Below, piece by piece: positions 47,549-56,546 of a stretch of 64,000 nucleotides of DNA. Under the pieces are notes generated by a model. The model made no database searches, had not been told where the DNA came from, and saw only the letters and a list, made by a program, of their open reading frames with translations. The DNA comes from Pseudoblastomonas marina (GTDB lineage Bacteria; Pseudomonadota; Alphaproteobacteria; Sphingomonadales; Sphingomonadaceae), in assembly GCF_014641655.1 (NCBI RefSeq), contig NZ_BMID01000001.1:2446427-2510426 (forward strand), in the 5' to 3' direction. Made by a program: the position numbers and the translations under genes. The stretch's first letter is position 1; each line of letters opens with the position of its first letter.

Positions 47549-48138
47549 GCGAACCACGCATCGTCGGCCTCACCGGTTCGATCGGGATGGGCAAGAGCAC
47601 CGTCGCGGCCATGTTTGCCGAGGAAGGCGTGCCCGTCTTCGATGCCGACGCCGAGGTTCGCCGGATGCAGGGTCCGCAAGGTGCCCTGCTGCCTGCGATC
47701 GAAGACGCGTTTCCCGGCACCACCGGCCCTGCGGGCGTAGATCGCGAGAAACTCGGCGAAGCGGTTTTCGGCGATCCCGCGCAACTGGCGCGGCTCGAGG
47801 CGATCGTACACCCGGCGGTGGCGCAGGCGCGTGCGGAATTCCTGCAGGCGCACGAAGATGCGCCGCTGGTGCTGTTCGATATCCCGCTCCTGTTCGAAAA
47901 GGGTGGCCATGCGGGTGTCGATGCGATCGTGGTGGTCAGTGCCCCGTTCGAGACCCAGCGCGAGCGGGTACTCGCCCGCCCGGGCATGACGTCTGAAAAA
48001 TTCGCGCGCATCCTGTCGCTCCAGGTGCCCGATGCCGAAAAGCGCGCGCGGGCCGATCACGTGATCGATACGGGTGTGGCGCTCGAGGAAACCCGCGCCG
48101 CGGTGGCGCGGCTCGTGCAGGAGCTGCGCGCGAAATAG
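47545..48138 (+). CDS. coaE: Dephospho-CoA kinase
   Basis: CoaE performs the last step of coenzyme A synthesis, phosphorylating dephospho-CoA. The 197-residue P-loop kinase has GLTGSIGMGKSTVAAMF (about residues 8-24), FDADAEVRRM and FDIPLLFEKG. It is coupled to aroE by ATGA and lies 49 nt before dnaQ. Confidence 0.96.
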   Translation: MSEPRIVGLTGSIGMGKSTVAAMFAEEGVPVFDADAEVRRMQGPQGALLPAIEDAFPGTTGPAGVDREKLGEAVFGDPAQLARLEAIVHPAVAQARAEFLQAHEDAPLVLFDIPLLFEKGGHAGVDAIVVVSAPFETQRERVLARPGMTSEKFARILSLQVPDAEKRARADHVIDTGVALEETRAAVARLVQELRAK

Positions 48139-48187
48139 AACCTGGCCGCCTTGTCAGCCGCGATTCTTGGTACGATATAGGAATCAC

Positions 48188-48877
48188 ATGCGTGAAATCG
48201 TCTTCGATACCGAAACGACCGGCCTAGACCCGAAAACCGGCGACCGGATGGTCGAGATCGGCTGTGTAGAAATGATCAACAAGGTCGCGACCGGGGCGAC
48301 CTATCACTGCTATTTCAACCCCGAGCGCGACATGCCGCCCGAAGCCGAGCGGGTGCACGGCCTGTCGGCGACCTTCCTCTCCGACAAGCCGCTGTTTCGC
48401 GACAAGGCCGCCGAATTGCTGTCCTTCCTCGGCGATGCGCCGTTGGTGGCGCACAACGCCGGATTCGATTTCGGCTTCGTCGATTCCGAGCTGGTGCTGT
48501 GCGGTTACGACCCGCTCGAGCGCACACGCATGGTCGATACGGTCGCGTTGGCGAAGAAGAAGCATCCGGGCGCCAAGCTCTCGCTAGACGCGCTGTGCAC
48601 CCGCTACGGGGTCGATCGCAGCCACCGCGTGAAACACGGGGCGCTGCTCGATGCCGAGCTCCTGGCGCAGGTCTATGTCGAACTCACCGGCGGGCGCCAG
48701 ATCGGGCTCGAACTCGCGGCCGAAGTGGCGGTTGAGGTCGATCGACCCGAGCAATCGGTTCGACCCGCGCCGCGCGGCCCTCGTCGCGAACCGCGCCCGC
48801 ATTCGGCGAGCGACGCGGAACTCGCGGCGCACAGGGCGTTTCTGGAATTGATCGAATCGCCGCTCTGGAGCGGCTGA
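48188..48877 (+). CDS. dnaQ: DNA polymerase III epsilon subunit (proofreading exonuclease)
   Basis: DnaQ supplies 3'-5' proofreading. The 229-residue protein has exonuclease motif I FDTETTGLDP, motif II HNAGFDFGFVD and motif III HGALLDAELLA, with the catalytic histidine. The C-terminal part after residue 180 is Arg/Pro/Ala-rich and would hold the polymerase-binding segment. The start at 48188 gives the standard N-terminus. It ends the conserved origin-proximal gene string. Confidence 0.96.
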   Translation: MREIVFDTETTGLDPKTGDRMVEIGCVEMINKVATGATYHCYFNPERDMPPEAERVHGLSATFLSDKPLFRDKAAELLSFLGDAPLVAHNAGFDFGFVDSELVLCGYDPLERTRMVDTVALAKKKHPGAKLSLDALCTRYGVDRSHRVKHGALLDAELLAQVYVELTGGRQIGLELAAEVAVEVDRPEQSVRPAPRGPRREPRPHSASDAELAAHRAFLELIESPLWSG

Positions 48878-48948
48878 CCCACCGCGATCGCGCATCGCCC
48901 AAGGCAGTCGGGCGCGGTCGTGCAAAGACTAGAACAGGAGAGCACCTC

Positions 48949-49518
48949 ATGGATATTCGCGTTTCGGGCCACCAGGTCGATACCGGCGAAGCCCTCAAGA
49001 CCCATGTCGAGGACCGGATGGGCGCGATATCCGAAAAGTTCTTCTCCCGCGCGATTTCGGCGCATGCAACTTTCGGCAAGGCCCCCGCGGGGGCATTTTC
49101 TGCCGATATCGTGATGCACGTGATGCAGGGGCTCACGGTCAAGGCTTCGGCCGAGGCGCACGATGCCCATCAGGCGTTCGAGCAGGCGGCCGAGAAGATC
49201 GAGAAACAGCTGCGGCGCTACAAGCGCCGGCTCAAGGATCGCCACGAACAGTCCGCCCACGCGGTTGCGCAGGAAGAGGCGTCCTACCGCGTGTTCGAGG
49301 CGATCGAGGAAGATGCCGAAGACGAGGAACTGGGCGATTCGCCGCCGATCGTTGCCGAAACGCGGGTCGACGTGCCCGAAGCGAGCGTTTCGGACGCGGT
49401 AATGATGCTCGACCTGCGCGATACCAACGCGCTGCTGTTCAAAAATGCTGGTACCGGTAACCATAATATGGTTTACCGCCGTCGCGACGGGACGATCGGA
49501 TGGGTCGAACCGTCGTGA
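48949..49518 (+). CDS. hpf: Ribosome hibernation-promoting factor, long form
   Basis: Long HPF dimerises 70S ribosomes into inactive 100S particles. The 189-residue protein has the N-terminal S30AE domain (DIRVSGHQVDTGEALKTHVEDRM to KIEKQLRRYKRRLKD) and a C-terminal ribosome-dimerisation domain with AVMMLDLRDTNALLFKNA and YRRRDGTIGWVEP. It precedes ptsN as in many alphaproteobacteria, but rpoN is not adjacent. Confidence 0.94.
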   Translation: MDIRVSGHQVDTGEALKTHVEDRMGAISEKFFSRAISAHATFGKAPAGAFSADIVMHVMQGLTVKASAEAHDAHQAFEQAAEKIEKQLRRYKRRLKDRHEQSAHAVAQEEASYRVFEAIEEDAEDEELGDSPPIVAETRVDVPEASVSDAVMMLDLRDTNALLFKNAGTGNHNMVYRRRDGTIGWVEPS

Positions 49519-49620
49519 TTGGCCGCATATTTACCTGACGTTACGGCCTGCCGTCGTAAGTGGCGGCGCGCGGCAATTGCCGCCTCACCAATCGTATCTG
49601 GCAGCTAGACGAACATTTCG

Positions 49621-50082
49621 ATGGATCCCCATTTCACCCTGGAACCCGATGCCGTGCGCGTGACGCGGGTGGCAGACAAATCGGCTGCATTGCGCTTCCT
49701 GTCGGAAATCTGCGCCGAGACCTACGGTCTCGATGCGAAAGAGGTCGAAGCGTGCCTGCTCGAGCGCGAAGAGCTCGGCAGCACCGGGTTCGGCAATGGC
49801 GTCGCGCTCCCGCATGCGCGGATGGAAGGGATCAGCCGACCGATCGCCGCCCTGGTGCGGTTCGAGCACCCGATCGATTACGACGCGGCGGACGGCATGC
49901 CGGTCAACCTTGCCTGCGCGCTGCTCTCGCCCGCCAATGCGGGGGCGACCCACCTTCATGCTTTGGCGGCGCTCTCGCGGATGATGCGCGACGAGCATTT
50001 CCGCGAACAGCTTGCCGAGGCACCCGATGCCGAGGCGATGTACGGCCTCGTAGCCAATGGCCAAGATCGCAACGCCGCCTGA
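49621..50082 (+). CDS. ptsN: PTS IIA-like nitrogen regulatory protein PtsN
   Basis: This 153-residue EIIA-Ntr domain protein takes phosphate from NPr in the nitrogen phosphotransferase system. The phosphorylated histidine is in GNGVALPHARMEG (about residue 66). It usually regulates potassium transport, nitrogen and envelope responses. It overlaps the thioesterase gene by 26 nt. hpf lies 102 nt upstream with no terminator I can see between them. Confidence 0.94.
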   Translation: MDPHFTLEPDAVRVTRVADKSAALRFLSEICAETYGLDAKEVEACLLEREELGSTGFGNGVALPHARMEGISRPIAALVRFEHPIDYDAADGMPVNLACALLSPANAGATHLHALAALSRMMRDEHFREQLAEAPDAEAMYGLVANGQDRNAA

Positions 50083-50536
50083 TTCGCCCGAGCCCTCGCC
50101 CGGCGCAACGCATTGGCGCGGGCTCGAGGCGCTCTACGCCACCGCGCCGGTCAACGACCTGTTCGATTCGCGCCTCGAAATCGACGGGGATGGTCGTTCG
50201 ACGATCCACTTCACGGTCGAGGAGCGGCATTTCCATGCCGCCGGCGCAGCGCATGGCACACTCTATTTCAAGATGCTCGACGATGCGGCCTTCTACGCCG
50301 CGAACACGCTGGTGTCGGACCGTTTCCTGCTGACCACTGCGTTCAACCTCCACTTCACTAAACCGATCCGCGCCGGCCGGGCCAGGGCCGAGGGGCGGTG
50401 GGTGAGCGGACGGCGCCGGGTGCTGGTCGCCGAATCGCGCATCGTCGATGCCCAAGGCGAGGAAGTCGGCCGCGGGACGGGCACCTTCATGCGCTCGCAT
50501 ATCGCGCTTTCGAGCCTCGACGGTTACGGGAAATAA
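50057..50536 (+). CDS. PaaI/YdiI-type hotdog-fold thioesterase
   Basis: The 159-residue protein has the hotdog fold of acyl-CoA thioesterases. Its central FHAAGAAHGTLYFKMLDDAAFYAANT is the substrate-helix motif, with the catalytic acid in the helix and a glycine-rich turn, and FNLHFTKPIRAGRA is the paired strand. The acyl substrate cannot be told. The 26-nt overlap with ptsN suggests translational coupling. Confidence 0.85.
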   Translation: MAKIATPPDSPEPSPGATHWRGLEALYATAPVNDLFDSRLEIDGDGRSTIHFTVEERHFHAAGAAHGTLYFKMLDDAAFYAANTLVSDRFLLTTAFNLHFTKPIRAGRARAEGRWVSGRRRVLVAESRIVDAQGEEVGRGTGTFMRSHIALSSLDGYGK

Positions 50537-50541
50537 TAATC

Positions 50542-50862
50542 GTGGAAGACGACGCTCGAATTCCGGCGCATCTCGAAGTGGCGGGCTTGCGCCGCATGGT
50601 CGAAGCTGCCGGGGGATTTGCGACAATACTTAATCGTGGTGAACGCGACGCGGGAACAATTCTGGTCGTGTGCAGCGAAAACGGCGAAATAATCGGTCTC
50701 CACGAGCGCATGCCGCAGCTCGACGGCACGCGAAAATGGGAAGAAATTGTTAAAAAACAAGGTAATAGCGGAGAATATATCCAGCGACGCCGGAATCAGG
50801 ACCCGGACCTCTGGATCGTGGAGTTGGATATCGCAAATGGTAAACGGTTTATCGACAATTAG
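50542..50862 (+). CDS. DUF1491 family protein
   Basis: This 106-residue protein belongs to the alphaproteobacterial DUF1491 family, of unknown function. Conserved blocks are RIPAHLEVAGLRRMVEAAGGFATIL, GERDAGTILVV and the C-terminal RRNQDPDLWIVELDIANGKRFI. The GTG start at 50542 gives the family N-terminus and follows the thioesterase stop by 5 nt. It is the last gene of the hpf-ptsN rightward group. Confidence 0.82.
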   Translation: MEDDARIPAHLEVAGLRRMVEAAGGFATILNRGERDAGTILVVCSENGEIIGLHERMPQLDGTRKWEEIVKKQGNSGEYIQRRRNQDPDLWIVELDIANGKRFIDN

Positions 50863-50874
50863 GGAACCGATTAC

Positions 50875-50901
50875 TTGACTTCGAGCAATATGGCGTAAAT
50901 A
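50875..50901 (+). promoter_or_regulatory. Candidate promoter upstream of the SleB-like gene
   Basis: TTGACT (50875-50880) and TAAATA (50896-50901) are separated by 15 bp, slightly short for sigma-70. This is the most promoter-like stretch in the 214-nt gap after the DUF1491 gene. Confidence 0.3.
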
Positions 50902-51076
50902 GGGCGCTTACCCAAAACGCGCAGGCGGCATCGCATGGCAATTCGGCCAGGCGGGCTAGCACGCAGACGGGGGCCACCCGACAGGTCCGCCGCAACCAGG
51001 CATGTTTATTGCGCTCCCTCGCGCAGCCTGTTTGTGCAACCTGACCCGGATGTCCACCGCTCTTGGTTTGGACGGG

Positions 51077-51733
51077 ATGACCCGCAAGCTTAAACGGACC
51101 GCGACTATTGCAACCGCGGTTTCGACCATAACGCTCCTGTTCGGCGCCAACGGTTCCAGCGCCTTTGCCCAGGATAACGATGCCCCGATCGCGCAGGCGG
51201 CGGTGCAGGTAGAGGAACCGACTCCTTCCGAAGTGATCGCTCCCGTCACCGTGGTGTCGGGCGAAGTGGTCCAGGAAATTCCCGCCGATTATGAAGAAGA
51301 GCAGCCCGAGATCGCGGACGCCTCTTCGCTTGGCGAACTCGTATCGCAGCAGCCGCACCTGACCGAGCTGTCGCGCGAGATGCAGTGCCTGGCAGGCGCG
51401 ATCTATTTCGAATCGCGCGGCGAGCCGCTGGCCGGACAGCTGGCCGTGGGCCGGGTGATCGTCGGCCGCTCGAAATCTGGTCGCTTCCCCAATTCTTATT
51501 GCGGCGTGGTGTATCAGCGTTCGCAATTCAGCTTCGTGCGAGGCGGTCGCATGCCTTCGATCCGCTACGGCTCGAACGCGTGGAAGAAAGCCGTTGCGGT
51601 CGCCCAGATCGCGCATGAAGGCAGCTGGAAGAGCGAAGTCGACGGCGCGCTGTTCTTCCATGCCCGCTACGTCAATCCGCGCTGGCGCCTGACGCGCATG
51701 GCGCAGGTCGGCAATCACGTCTTCTATCGCTGA
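51077..51733 (+). CDS. SleB-type cell wall hydrolase, secreted
   Basis: The 218-residue product has a signal peptide (basic MTRKLKR, then a hydrophobic run ending SSAFAQ), an acidic, Pro/Val-rich linker (about 40-100), and a C-terminal Hydrolase_2 (SleB) domain. The catalytic region MQCLAGAIYFESRGEPLAGQ carries the conserved glutamate, and YCGVVYQRSQFSFVRGG follows. It should cut the glycan strands of peptidoglycan. In-frame ATGs at 51002 and 51050 are alternative starts. A terminator follows. Confidence 0.85.
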   Translation: MTRKLKRTATIATAVSTITLLFGANGSSAFAQDNDAPIAQAAVQVEEPTPSEVIAPVTVVSGEVVQEIPADYEEEQPEIADASSLGELVSQQPHLTELSREMQCLAGAIYFESRGEPLAGQLAVGRVIVGRSKSGRFPNSYCGVVYQRSQFSFVRGGRMPSIRYGSNAWKKAVAVAQIAHEGSWKSEVDGALFFHARYVNPRWRLTRMAQVGNHVFYR

Positions 51734-51759
51734 TCGGGCGCTAGACCGATTCAACAAGG

Positions 51760-51791
51760 GGGCGTCGCCTGACGAGGGCGGCGCCCTTTTT
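51760..51791 (+). terminator. Intrinsic terminator of the SleB-like gene
   Basis: A 10-bp stem with one G-T pair (51760-51769 with 51777-51786) and a TTTTT tail follow the stop by 26 nt. Confidence 0.75.
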
Positions 51792-51796
51792 CGTTC

Positions 51797-52165
51797 CTAG
51801 GTCGTGAATCGCCACCACAGGAACGCCAGGATCCCGGCCCAGATGGTCGCGACCACCAGGGCGGCGGCGCTGCTGACCGGCCGTTCGGTCCGGGCGGCGG
51901 CCTCTTCGCGGAGTTCGGCGGCCAGCGCCGGCGGGATGTGCTTGAGCGCGTAGCCGATCGCCAGCGGCAGGATCACCAGATCATCGAGCAGGCCGACGAC
52001 CGGAATGAAGTCGGGAATCAGGTCGATCGGGCTGAAGGCGTAGGCGGCGGCAAACCCCGCCACCAATTTCGCCATGATCGGCGTCCGTGGATCGCGCGCG
52101 GCGAGCCACAGCATCAGGGCTTCGCGCTTGAGGGCCTTCGCCCACTCGCGCAGTCGCGCGAGCAT
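51797..52165 (-). CDS. YkvA (DUF1232) family membrane protein
   Basis: The 122-residue protein has the DUF1232 core: a hydrophobic pair around MAKLVAGFAAAYAFSPIDLIPDFIPVVGLLDDLVILPLAI and a C-terminal membrane segment (about 100-118). The SPIDLIPDFIP motif is diagnostic. Its function is unknown. The start overlaps the xthA stop in TGATG, so it is co-translated with exonuclease III. Confidence 0.85.
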   Translation of the reverse strand: MLARLREWAKALKREALMLWLAARDPRTPIMAKLVAGFAAAYAFSPIDLIPDFIPVVGLLDDLVILPLAIGYALKHIPPALAAELREEAAARTERPVSSAAALVVATIWAGILAFLWWRFTT

Positions 52166-52938
52166 CAGGCGACGAGCCGGACCCAGACAGGGGTGTGATC
52201 GCTCGCCTTTTCGCGTCCGCGATACTCCTTGTCGACGCCTGCCGCCTCGAGTCGATCGGCAGTCTCGGGCGAAAGCAGCAGGTGGTCGATCCGGAAACCG
52301 TGATCGCGCTGCCACGCGCCCGCCTGATAGTCCCAATAGGTCCACACGTGCCCTCGCGGGTTCATCCGGCGCAGCGCATCGGTCCACCCGTCGGAAAGTA
52401 GTCGCTGGTACGCATCGCGCGATTCGGGTTGCATCAGCGCGTCCTTCGCCATGCGCGCCGGGTCGAACACGTCGTCGTCATGCGGAATGACGTTGAAGTC
52501 GCCGCAGACGACCGCGAGCACTTCCTCGGCCCAGATCTCGGCCATGCGGTGGCGCAGCCGCTCCATCCACTTGAGCTTGTATTCGAACTTCGGGCCCGGA
52601 TGCGGGTTGCCGTTGGGCAGGTAGAGCCCGGCGATCCGCACGCCCTTGTAATCGGCCTCGATGTAACGCGACTGATCGTCCTCGGGGTCGCCATGGAGCC
52701 CGCGCGTCACCTCGACCGGCTTCTCGCCCTTGCCCAGGATCGCGACCCCGTTGAAGCCCTTCTGGCCGTGCCAGATCGCTTCGTAGCCGATGTCCTGGAA
52801 ATCCCTTTCGGGGAAGACGTCGTCGGCCGCCTTCAGCTCCTGCAGGCAGACCACATCGGGTTGTGTCTCCTCGAGCCATTCGATGAGGCGTGGGAGCCGC
52901 GCGCGGATTCCGTTGATGTTGAAGGTCGCGATTTTCAT
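52165..52938 (-). CDS. xthA: Exodeoxyribonuclease III
   Basis: XthA is an AP endonuclease and 3'-5' exonuclease of base-excision repair. The 257-residue protein has KIATFNINGIRARL, LQELKAAD, the catalytic GDFNVIPHDDD, HGFRIDHLLLS and the C-terminal SDHTPVWV. The ATG at 52938 gives the canonical N-terminus; upstream in-frame residues are not family-like. It is 58 nt from the erpA stop on the same strand. Confidence 0.96.
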   Translation of the reverse strand: MKIATFNINGIRARLPRLIEWLEETQPDVVCLQELKAADDVFPERDFQDIGYEAIWHGQKGFNGVAILGKGEKPVEVTRGLHGDPEDDQSRYIEADYKGVRIAGLYLPNGNPHPGPKFEYKLKWMERLRHRMAEIWAEEVLAVVCGDFNVIPHDDDVFDPARMAKDALMQPESRDAYQRLLSDGWTDALRRMNPRGHVWTYWDYQAGAWQRDHGFRIDHLLLSPETADRLEAAGVDKEYRGREKASDHTPVWVRLVA

Positions 52939-52996
52939 GCGCGCGTTGTGTGGCGTGTCGACGCGCTTGGCAAGCGAGGCCTGCGCCTGAAAACCG

Positions 52997-53320
52997 CTAA
53001 ATTCCGAAGCTCGATCCGCAGCCGCAGCCGGCGGCCGCTTGGGGATTCTCGACGCGGAAGGCGGCACCGCCCAGAGATTCGACGAAATCGACCGTGCTGC
53101 CCGCGACAAGCTCAAGACTGACCGGGTCGATCACCAGCTTCACGCCGTCGCGTTCGGAGGTGACGTCGTCACCCTCGGGCTCCCCGAGTTCGAACTTGTA
53201 CTGGAAGCCCGAGCACCCGCCGCCTTCGACCGACAGGCGCAGGATCGGCGCGCGGCCCTGCTTGGTCGCGATCTGGCCGACGCGCGCGGCGGCGCTGGGT
53301 GTAAGGGTGGGTGCTTGCAT
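52997..53320 (-). CDS. erpA: Iron-sulfur cluster insertion protein ErpA
   Basis: This A-type carrier delivers Fe-S clusters to apoproteins. The 107-residue HesB/IscA fold has the three conserved cysteines: GGGCSGFQYKFE and the C-terminal AGCGCGSSF. The ATG at 53320 (MQAPTLTP) has good length for the family. ErpA is preferred over IscA on resemblance only. The neighbouring genes are a CBS protein upstream and xthA downstream. Confidence 0.88.
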   Translation of the reverse strand: MQAPTLTPSAAARVGQIATKQGRAPILRLSVEGGGCSGFQYKFELGEPEGDDVTSERDGVKLVIDPVSLELVAGSTVDFVESLGGAAFRVENPQAAAGCGCGSSFGI

Positions 53321-53373
53321 GGTCGCTTCGATATGGGGCGGGACGCGCAGCTTGCAATCCGCGGTGGGAATTC

Positions 53374-53805
53374 TCAGGCGGACTGGATGTAGGTACGCAT
53401 CGCCTCGGCCTCGCTCTGGACCTCGCCGATTTTCGATTTCACCAGGTCGCCGATCGAGATGAATCCGCACAATTCGCCGTTTGCGATAACCGGCAGGTGG
53501 CGCACCCGGCGGCGGGTCATCAGCGCCTGCGCTTCATCGACCGTCGTTTCGGGGGTGACCGTGATCGCCGGCGAGCTCATGACTTCGGCAACGGGGCGAT
53601 CGAGGCACAGCGCGCCTTCTTCGGCAAGACGGTAGATCACGTCGCGTTCCGAGAATACGCCCTTCACCCCATCGGGTCCGAGCACCGGCATGGCGCCAAT
53701 GCGCTTTCCCGCAAGCTTGTTGACCGCATCCCGGACGCTGTCTGCCGCGGTGCAGCTGATCACATCGTCGACCGAACGGTCCGCGAGCAGGTGGCTTATC
53801 TGCAT
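53374..53805 (-). CDS. CBS domain pair protein
   Basis: The 143-residue protein consists of two CBS motifs that usually bind adenosyl ligands and sense energy or redox state. The first is around VRDAVNKLAGKRIGAMPVL, the second around DEAQALMTRRRVRHLPVIANGELCGFISIGDLV. No catalytic domain is attached. GGGAGAG precedes the ATG at 53805. Partner enzymes are unknown. Confidence 0.87.
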   Translation of the reverse strand: MQISHLLADRSVDDVISCTAADSVRDAVNKLAGKRIGAMPVLGPDGVKGVFSERDVIYRLAEEGALCLDRPVAEVMSSPAITVTPETTVDEAQALMTRRRVRHLPVIANGELCGFISIGDLVKSKIGEVQSEAEAMRTYIQSA

Positions 53806-53905
53806 ATTTCTCTCCCTAGGAAGGCGACCATAATGCCATGACGTGCGGCGATTGGCGAATCGTCTTCCCTTGCGCGGCGGCGGGTGAATCCGCACAACGC
53901 GCGCC

Positions 53906-54208
53906 ATGACTCGCCGCTCTCCGCTCGAAGATACCGAAACCGCCGCCTATGCCTGGGCGCGATACCGCCTGATGATGAAGCGGCTGGGGCTTTTGACCGC
54001 CGCGATCGTCGCCCTTGCGCTGGCCGCATTGTGGAAGACCGGCAGCGCCGAATCGCTGCATTTCTACATTGCGACGGCGATCGCGATCGCCGGAGTCATG
54101 CTGCTCACCGGAGCGCTTATGGGGCTGGTTTTCCTGTCGGCGGGCACGGGGCATGACGAGGCGGTGGAGGACCGTCTCGAAAACCCTCACGACGACGAAG
54201 AGGACTGA
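53906..54208 (+). CDS. Small two-segment membrane protein
   Basis: The 100-residue protein has a polar, Tyr/Arg-containing N-terminus, two hydrophobic segments (about 27-45 and 55-80) and an acidic tail ending in DDEED. No known family is recognised. It is divergent from the CBS gene by 100 nt, and its 3' end overlaps the convergent ferredoxin-like gene by 22 nt. Confidence 0.6.
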   Translation: MTRRSPLEDTETAAYAWARYRLMMKRLGLLTAAIVALALAALWKTGSAESLHFYIATAIAIAGVMLLTGALMGLVFLSAGTGHDEAVEDRLENPHDDEED

Positions 54209-54606
54209 TCAGCGCCCGGTTCGCGGAGGCGGTGGCGCTCGACCGGCCGGCCGCCGATCAGGTGCTCCTGGATGATGTCCTCGAGGACCTTCTCGGTGCA
54301 GCGGCGGTACCAGGTGCCGTCGGGCCACACGACTGCGATCGGGCCGTCGGCGCAGATCGTCAGGCAATCGGCCTTGGTCCGCATCGTTCCGCCGTTTCCG
54401 GTCAGCCCGAGCTGCTTCATCCGCTTCTTGAGATAGGACCACGCGGCTTTCCCGGTCGCGCGATCGCAGCATTTCTGCTTCTCGCTCACCGCGCACAGGA
54501 AGATGTGGCGCCGGATTCCGTCGCCGCCAGCCTTGGCATAGGCATTGCGCGCCTTGTCGGACTCGGAACGCCTGGGAATGGCGGGCTCAGCCCTTCTTGC
54601 CGACAA
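54187..54606 (-). CDS. (2Fe-2S) thioredoxin-like ferredoxin domain protein
   Basis: The roughly 139-residue protein resembles the thioredoxin-like [2Fe-2S] ferredoxins: [16 protein letters not shown] supplies two early cysteines, and [21 protein letters not shown] supplies two more before WYRRC. The start is uncertain; a TTG at 54606, inside the popZ 3' end, is the only near-upstream option without losing the first cysteines. It follows popZ on the same strand. Confidence 0.72.
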   Translation of the reverse strand: MSARRAEPAIPRRSESDKARNAYAKAGGDGIRRHIFLCAVSEKQKCCDRATGKAAWSYLKKRMKQLGLTGNGGTMRTKADCLTICADGPIAVVWPDGTWYRRCTEKVLEDIIQEHLIGGRPVERHRLREPGADQSSSSS

Positions 54607-55021
54607 TCCGGCGGATTTCTTCGGCCACGAGCCGTTCGACCATGCCGGGAAGGTTGTCGTCGAGCCATTGCGCCAGCATCGGGCGAAGCATCTCGCGTAC
54701 GAGGGCCTCGACCGAAGTTTCGCCCTGCCGGACGATCTGCGGCTTGGCGCGCGGCTCGCTCATCATGGTGAGCGCCGCGAGCGATTCGCGCATCGATTCG
54801 ACCGCGGCCTCGTTGACCAGCGTGTCGTCGACCTCGGTTTCGCCCAAATCGTCTTCGATGAACTCGCCCGCTTCACCGAGATCGAGCACTTCCTCGGCTT
54901 CGTCCGGGGTGGCGGGCTCGGGAGCGCGGCGCCGCGACGCACCTACGCGCTGGTCGCTGGCGATCACCTTCTTGATCGATGCGAGGATGTCCTCGACCGA
55001 CGGTTCGTTTTCCTGGCGCAT
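54587..55021 (-). CDS. popZ: Polar organizing protein PopZ (DUF2497)
   Basis: PopZ self-assembles into a matrix at cell poles and tethers the ParB-bound origin. The 144-residue protein has the conserved N-terminal segment [17 protein letters not shown], a long acidic Pro/Glu-rich middle, and a C-terminal helical oligomerisation region ([20 protein letters not shown], then [13 protein letters not shown]). These two conserved ends define the DUF2497 family. The ATG at 55021 gives the family N-terminus. It lies about 10 kb from the presumed oriC. Confidence 0.92.
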   Translation of the reverse strand: MRQENEPSVEDILASIKKVIASDQRVGASRRRAPEPATPDEAEEVLDLGEAGEFIEDDLGETEVDDTLVNEAAVESMRESLAALTMMSEPRAKPQIVRQGETSVEALVREMLRPMLAQWLDDNLPGMVERLVAEEIRRIVGKKG

Positions 55022-55061
55022 TGTTCGGACCCCCGTTGCGGGCCGAAACGACCCATCCGAT

Positions 55062-56546
55062 TCACATATCGGGGGAGATTTCACCCGTTTGTGCGGTCGT
55101 GTCAACGGTGCTCGTGCTCTGCACCTCGGGGTCTGCGGCGCGATCCCAGTCCCACCAGCTGTCCGCGGCACGCTCGAAATTGAGGTCCGGATCGTAGAGC
55201 GGACCGCCGACATCGAGGTTCAGGTCGCGCGCCTCGGCGCGGCCCATTGCGGCGAGCAGCGAGAAGCCGGCAACGTAGGCGTTGCGCCGCGCAGTGACGA
55301 GCTGGACGCGCGCATTGAGCAATTCCTGCTGCGCATTGAGGATGTCGAGCACGGTGCGGTTGCCGACGCTGTTTTCGGCGCGCACGCCCTCGAGCCCGAG
55401 CTCGGCGGCTTCGACCGCCACCTGCGTTTCCTCGACGATCGACGTCGCGGCGCGCCAGCTCGCGAAGGCCGCGCGAACCTGCTGCACGACGCTGCGTTCG
55501 ACCGCGATTTCGCGCTCGAGGGTGGCGGCGGCGCGGGCCTGGGCCTGGCGTTCGAATGCGGCGACACGCCCGCCATTGTAGAGCGGGACGGTGGCACGCA
55601 GGCCGGCGGTGGCGCTGGTCTGTTCCTGCTCGAACACCGCGCCGGGGACGACCACGCCCCCGCCGAGCGTGCCGAGATAGTTGTCGTACCCGCCGTTCAC
55701 GAAGGCCTCGAGCCGCGGCAGGCGGCCGGCGCCGGCGACATCGATGTCGATCCCGGCGGCGCGCGCGCGCTCGCGGGCGGCAATCACGTCGGGATTGGAC
55801 TGCAATGCGACGTCGACGGCCTCGTTGACGTCCTCGGGCAAGTTGGGGAGCGGAGGCGGCGGCTGCAGATCGGTCGGCGCCTCGCCGACGAGCTGGATAT
55901 AGCGCTCGCGCGCGCCGATCAGGTTCGACTGGGCACTGCGCAGATCGCCGCGGGCGAGCGCGAGCCGCGATTGCGATTGCGCGACGTCGGTGCGGGTGAG
56001 GTCACCGATTTCGAACCGGTCGCTGGTGGCCTCGAGATTCACCGAGAGCACGTCGACATTGTTGAGCGAGAGCGCGGTGATCGCCTCGTTCTGGATGACG
56101 TCCATATAGGCGGCGACGACCTGGGTGAAGAGATCGCTTTCGGTGCCGCGAAGGTCAGCTTGGCCGGCCTCGACCCGGGTCTCCGCCGCGCGGATCGCGT
56201 TCCGGGTTGCGCCGCCGGTATAAAGCGGGACGCCGAGCTGGATATCGGCGCCGACCGCGCGCGAGGGGGTGGTGAGGCTATTCGAGCTCGGCTTGAGGAA
56301 TTCGAGGTAATCGGCCGTCGCATTGACCGACGGACGGCCGTCGGCGCGTTCGATCGCGACGTTCTCGTCGACCGCGCGCTGGTCCGCCCGGGCGGCGAGC
56401 AGCGTCGGATTGTTGAGATAGGCCTGGGCGAGGGCTTCGCGCAGCGTATCGGCCTGCACCGGCGTGGCCGCCGCGACGACGACCGGCGCCGCCGACAACA
56501 GGAACAGCTTGGCGAGACCCCCTCGAACCATCCTTAGAAACTCCAT
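55062..56546 (-). CDS. tolC: TolC family outer membrane efflux protein
   Basis: TolC-like proteins form trimeric outer-membrane channels for type I secretion and efflux. The 494-residue product has a signal peptide (to about residue 32, ending VQADT) and two internally repeated OEP domains with the helical coiled-coil parts typical of the family; NSVGNRTVLDILNAQQELLNARVQL is diagnostic. Starts at 56546 and 56531 are both possible. It follows pcm, as is common in alphaproteobacteria, and may be co-transcribed with it. Confidence 0.9.
   Translation of the reverse strand: MEFLRMVRGGLAKLFLLSAAPVVVAAATPVQADTLREALAQAYLNNPTLLAARADQRAVDENVAIERADGRPSVNATADYLEFLKPSSNSLTTPSRAVGADIQLGVPLYTGGATRNAIRAAETRVEAGQADLRGTESDLFTQVVAAYMDVIQNEAITALSLNNVDVLSVNLEATSDRFEIGDLTRTDVAQSQSRLALARGDLRSAQSNLIGARERYIQLVGEAPTDLQPPPPLPNLPEDVNEAVDVALQSNPDVIAARERARAAGIDIDVAGAGRLPRLEAFVNGGYDNYLGTLGGGVVVPGAVFEQEQTSATAGLRATVPLYNGGRVAAFERQAQARAAATLEREIAVERSVVQQVRAAFASWRAATSIVEETQVAVEAAELGLEGVRAENSVGNRTVLDILNAQQELLNARVQLVTARRNAYVAGFSLLAAMGRAEARDLNLDVGGPLYDPDLNFERAADSWWDWDRAADPEVQSTSTVDTTAQTGEISPDM

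Noticed and set aside
49519-49620. Possible tRNA or small RNA in the hpf-ptsN gap
   Set aside because: No cloverleaf, T-loop motif or terminator could be drawn.
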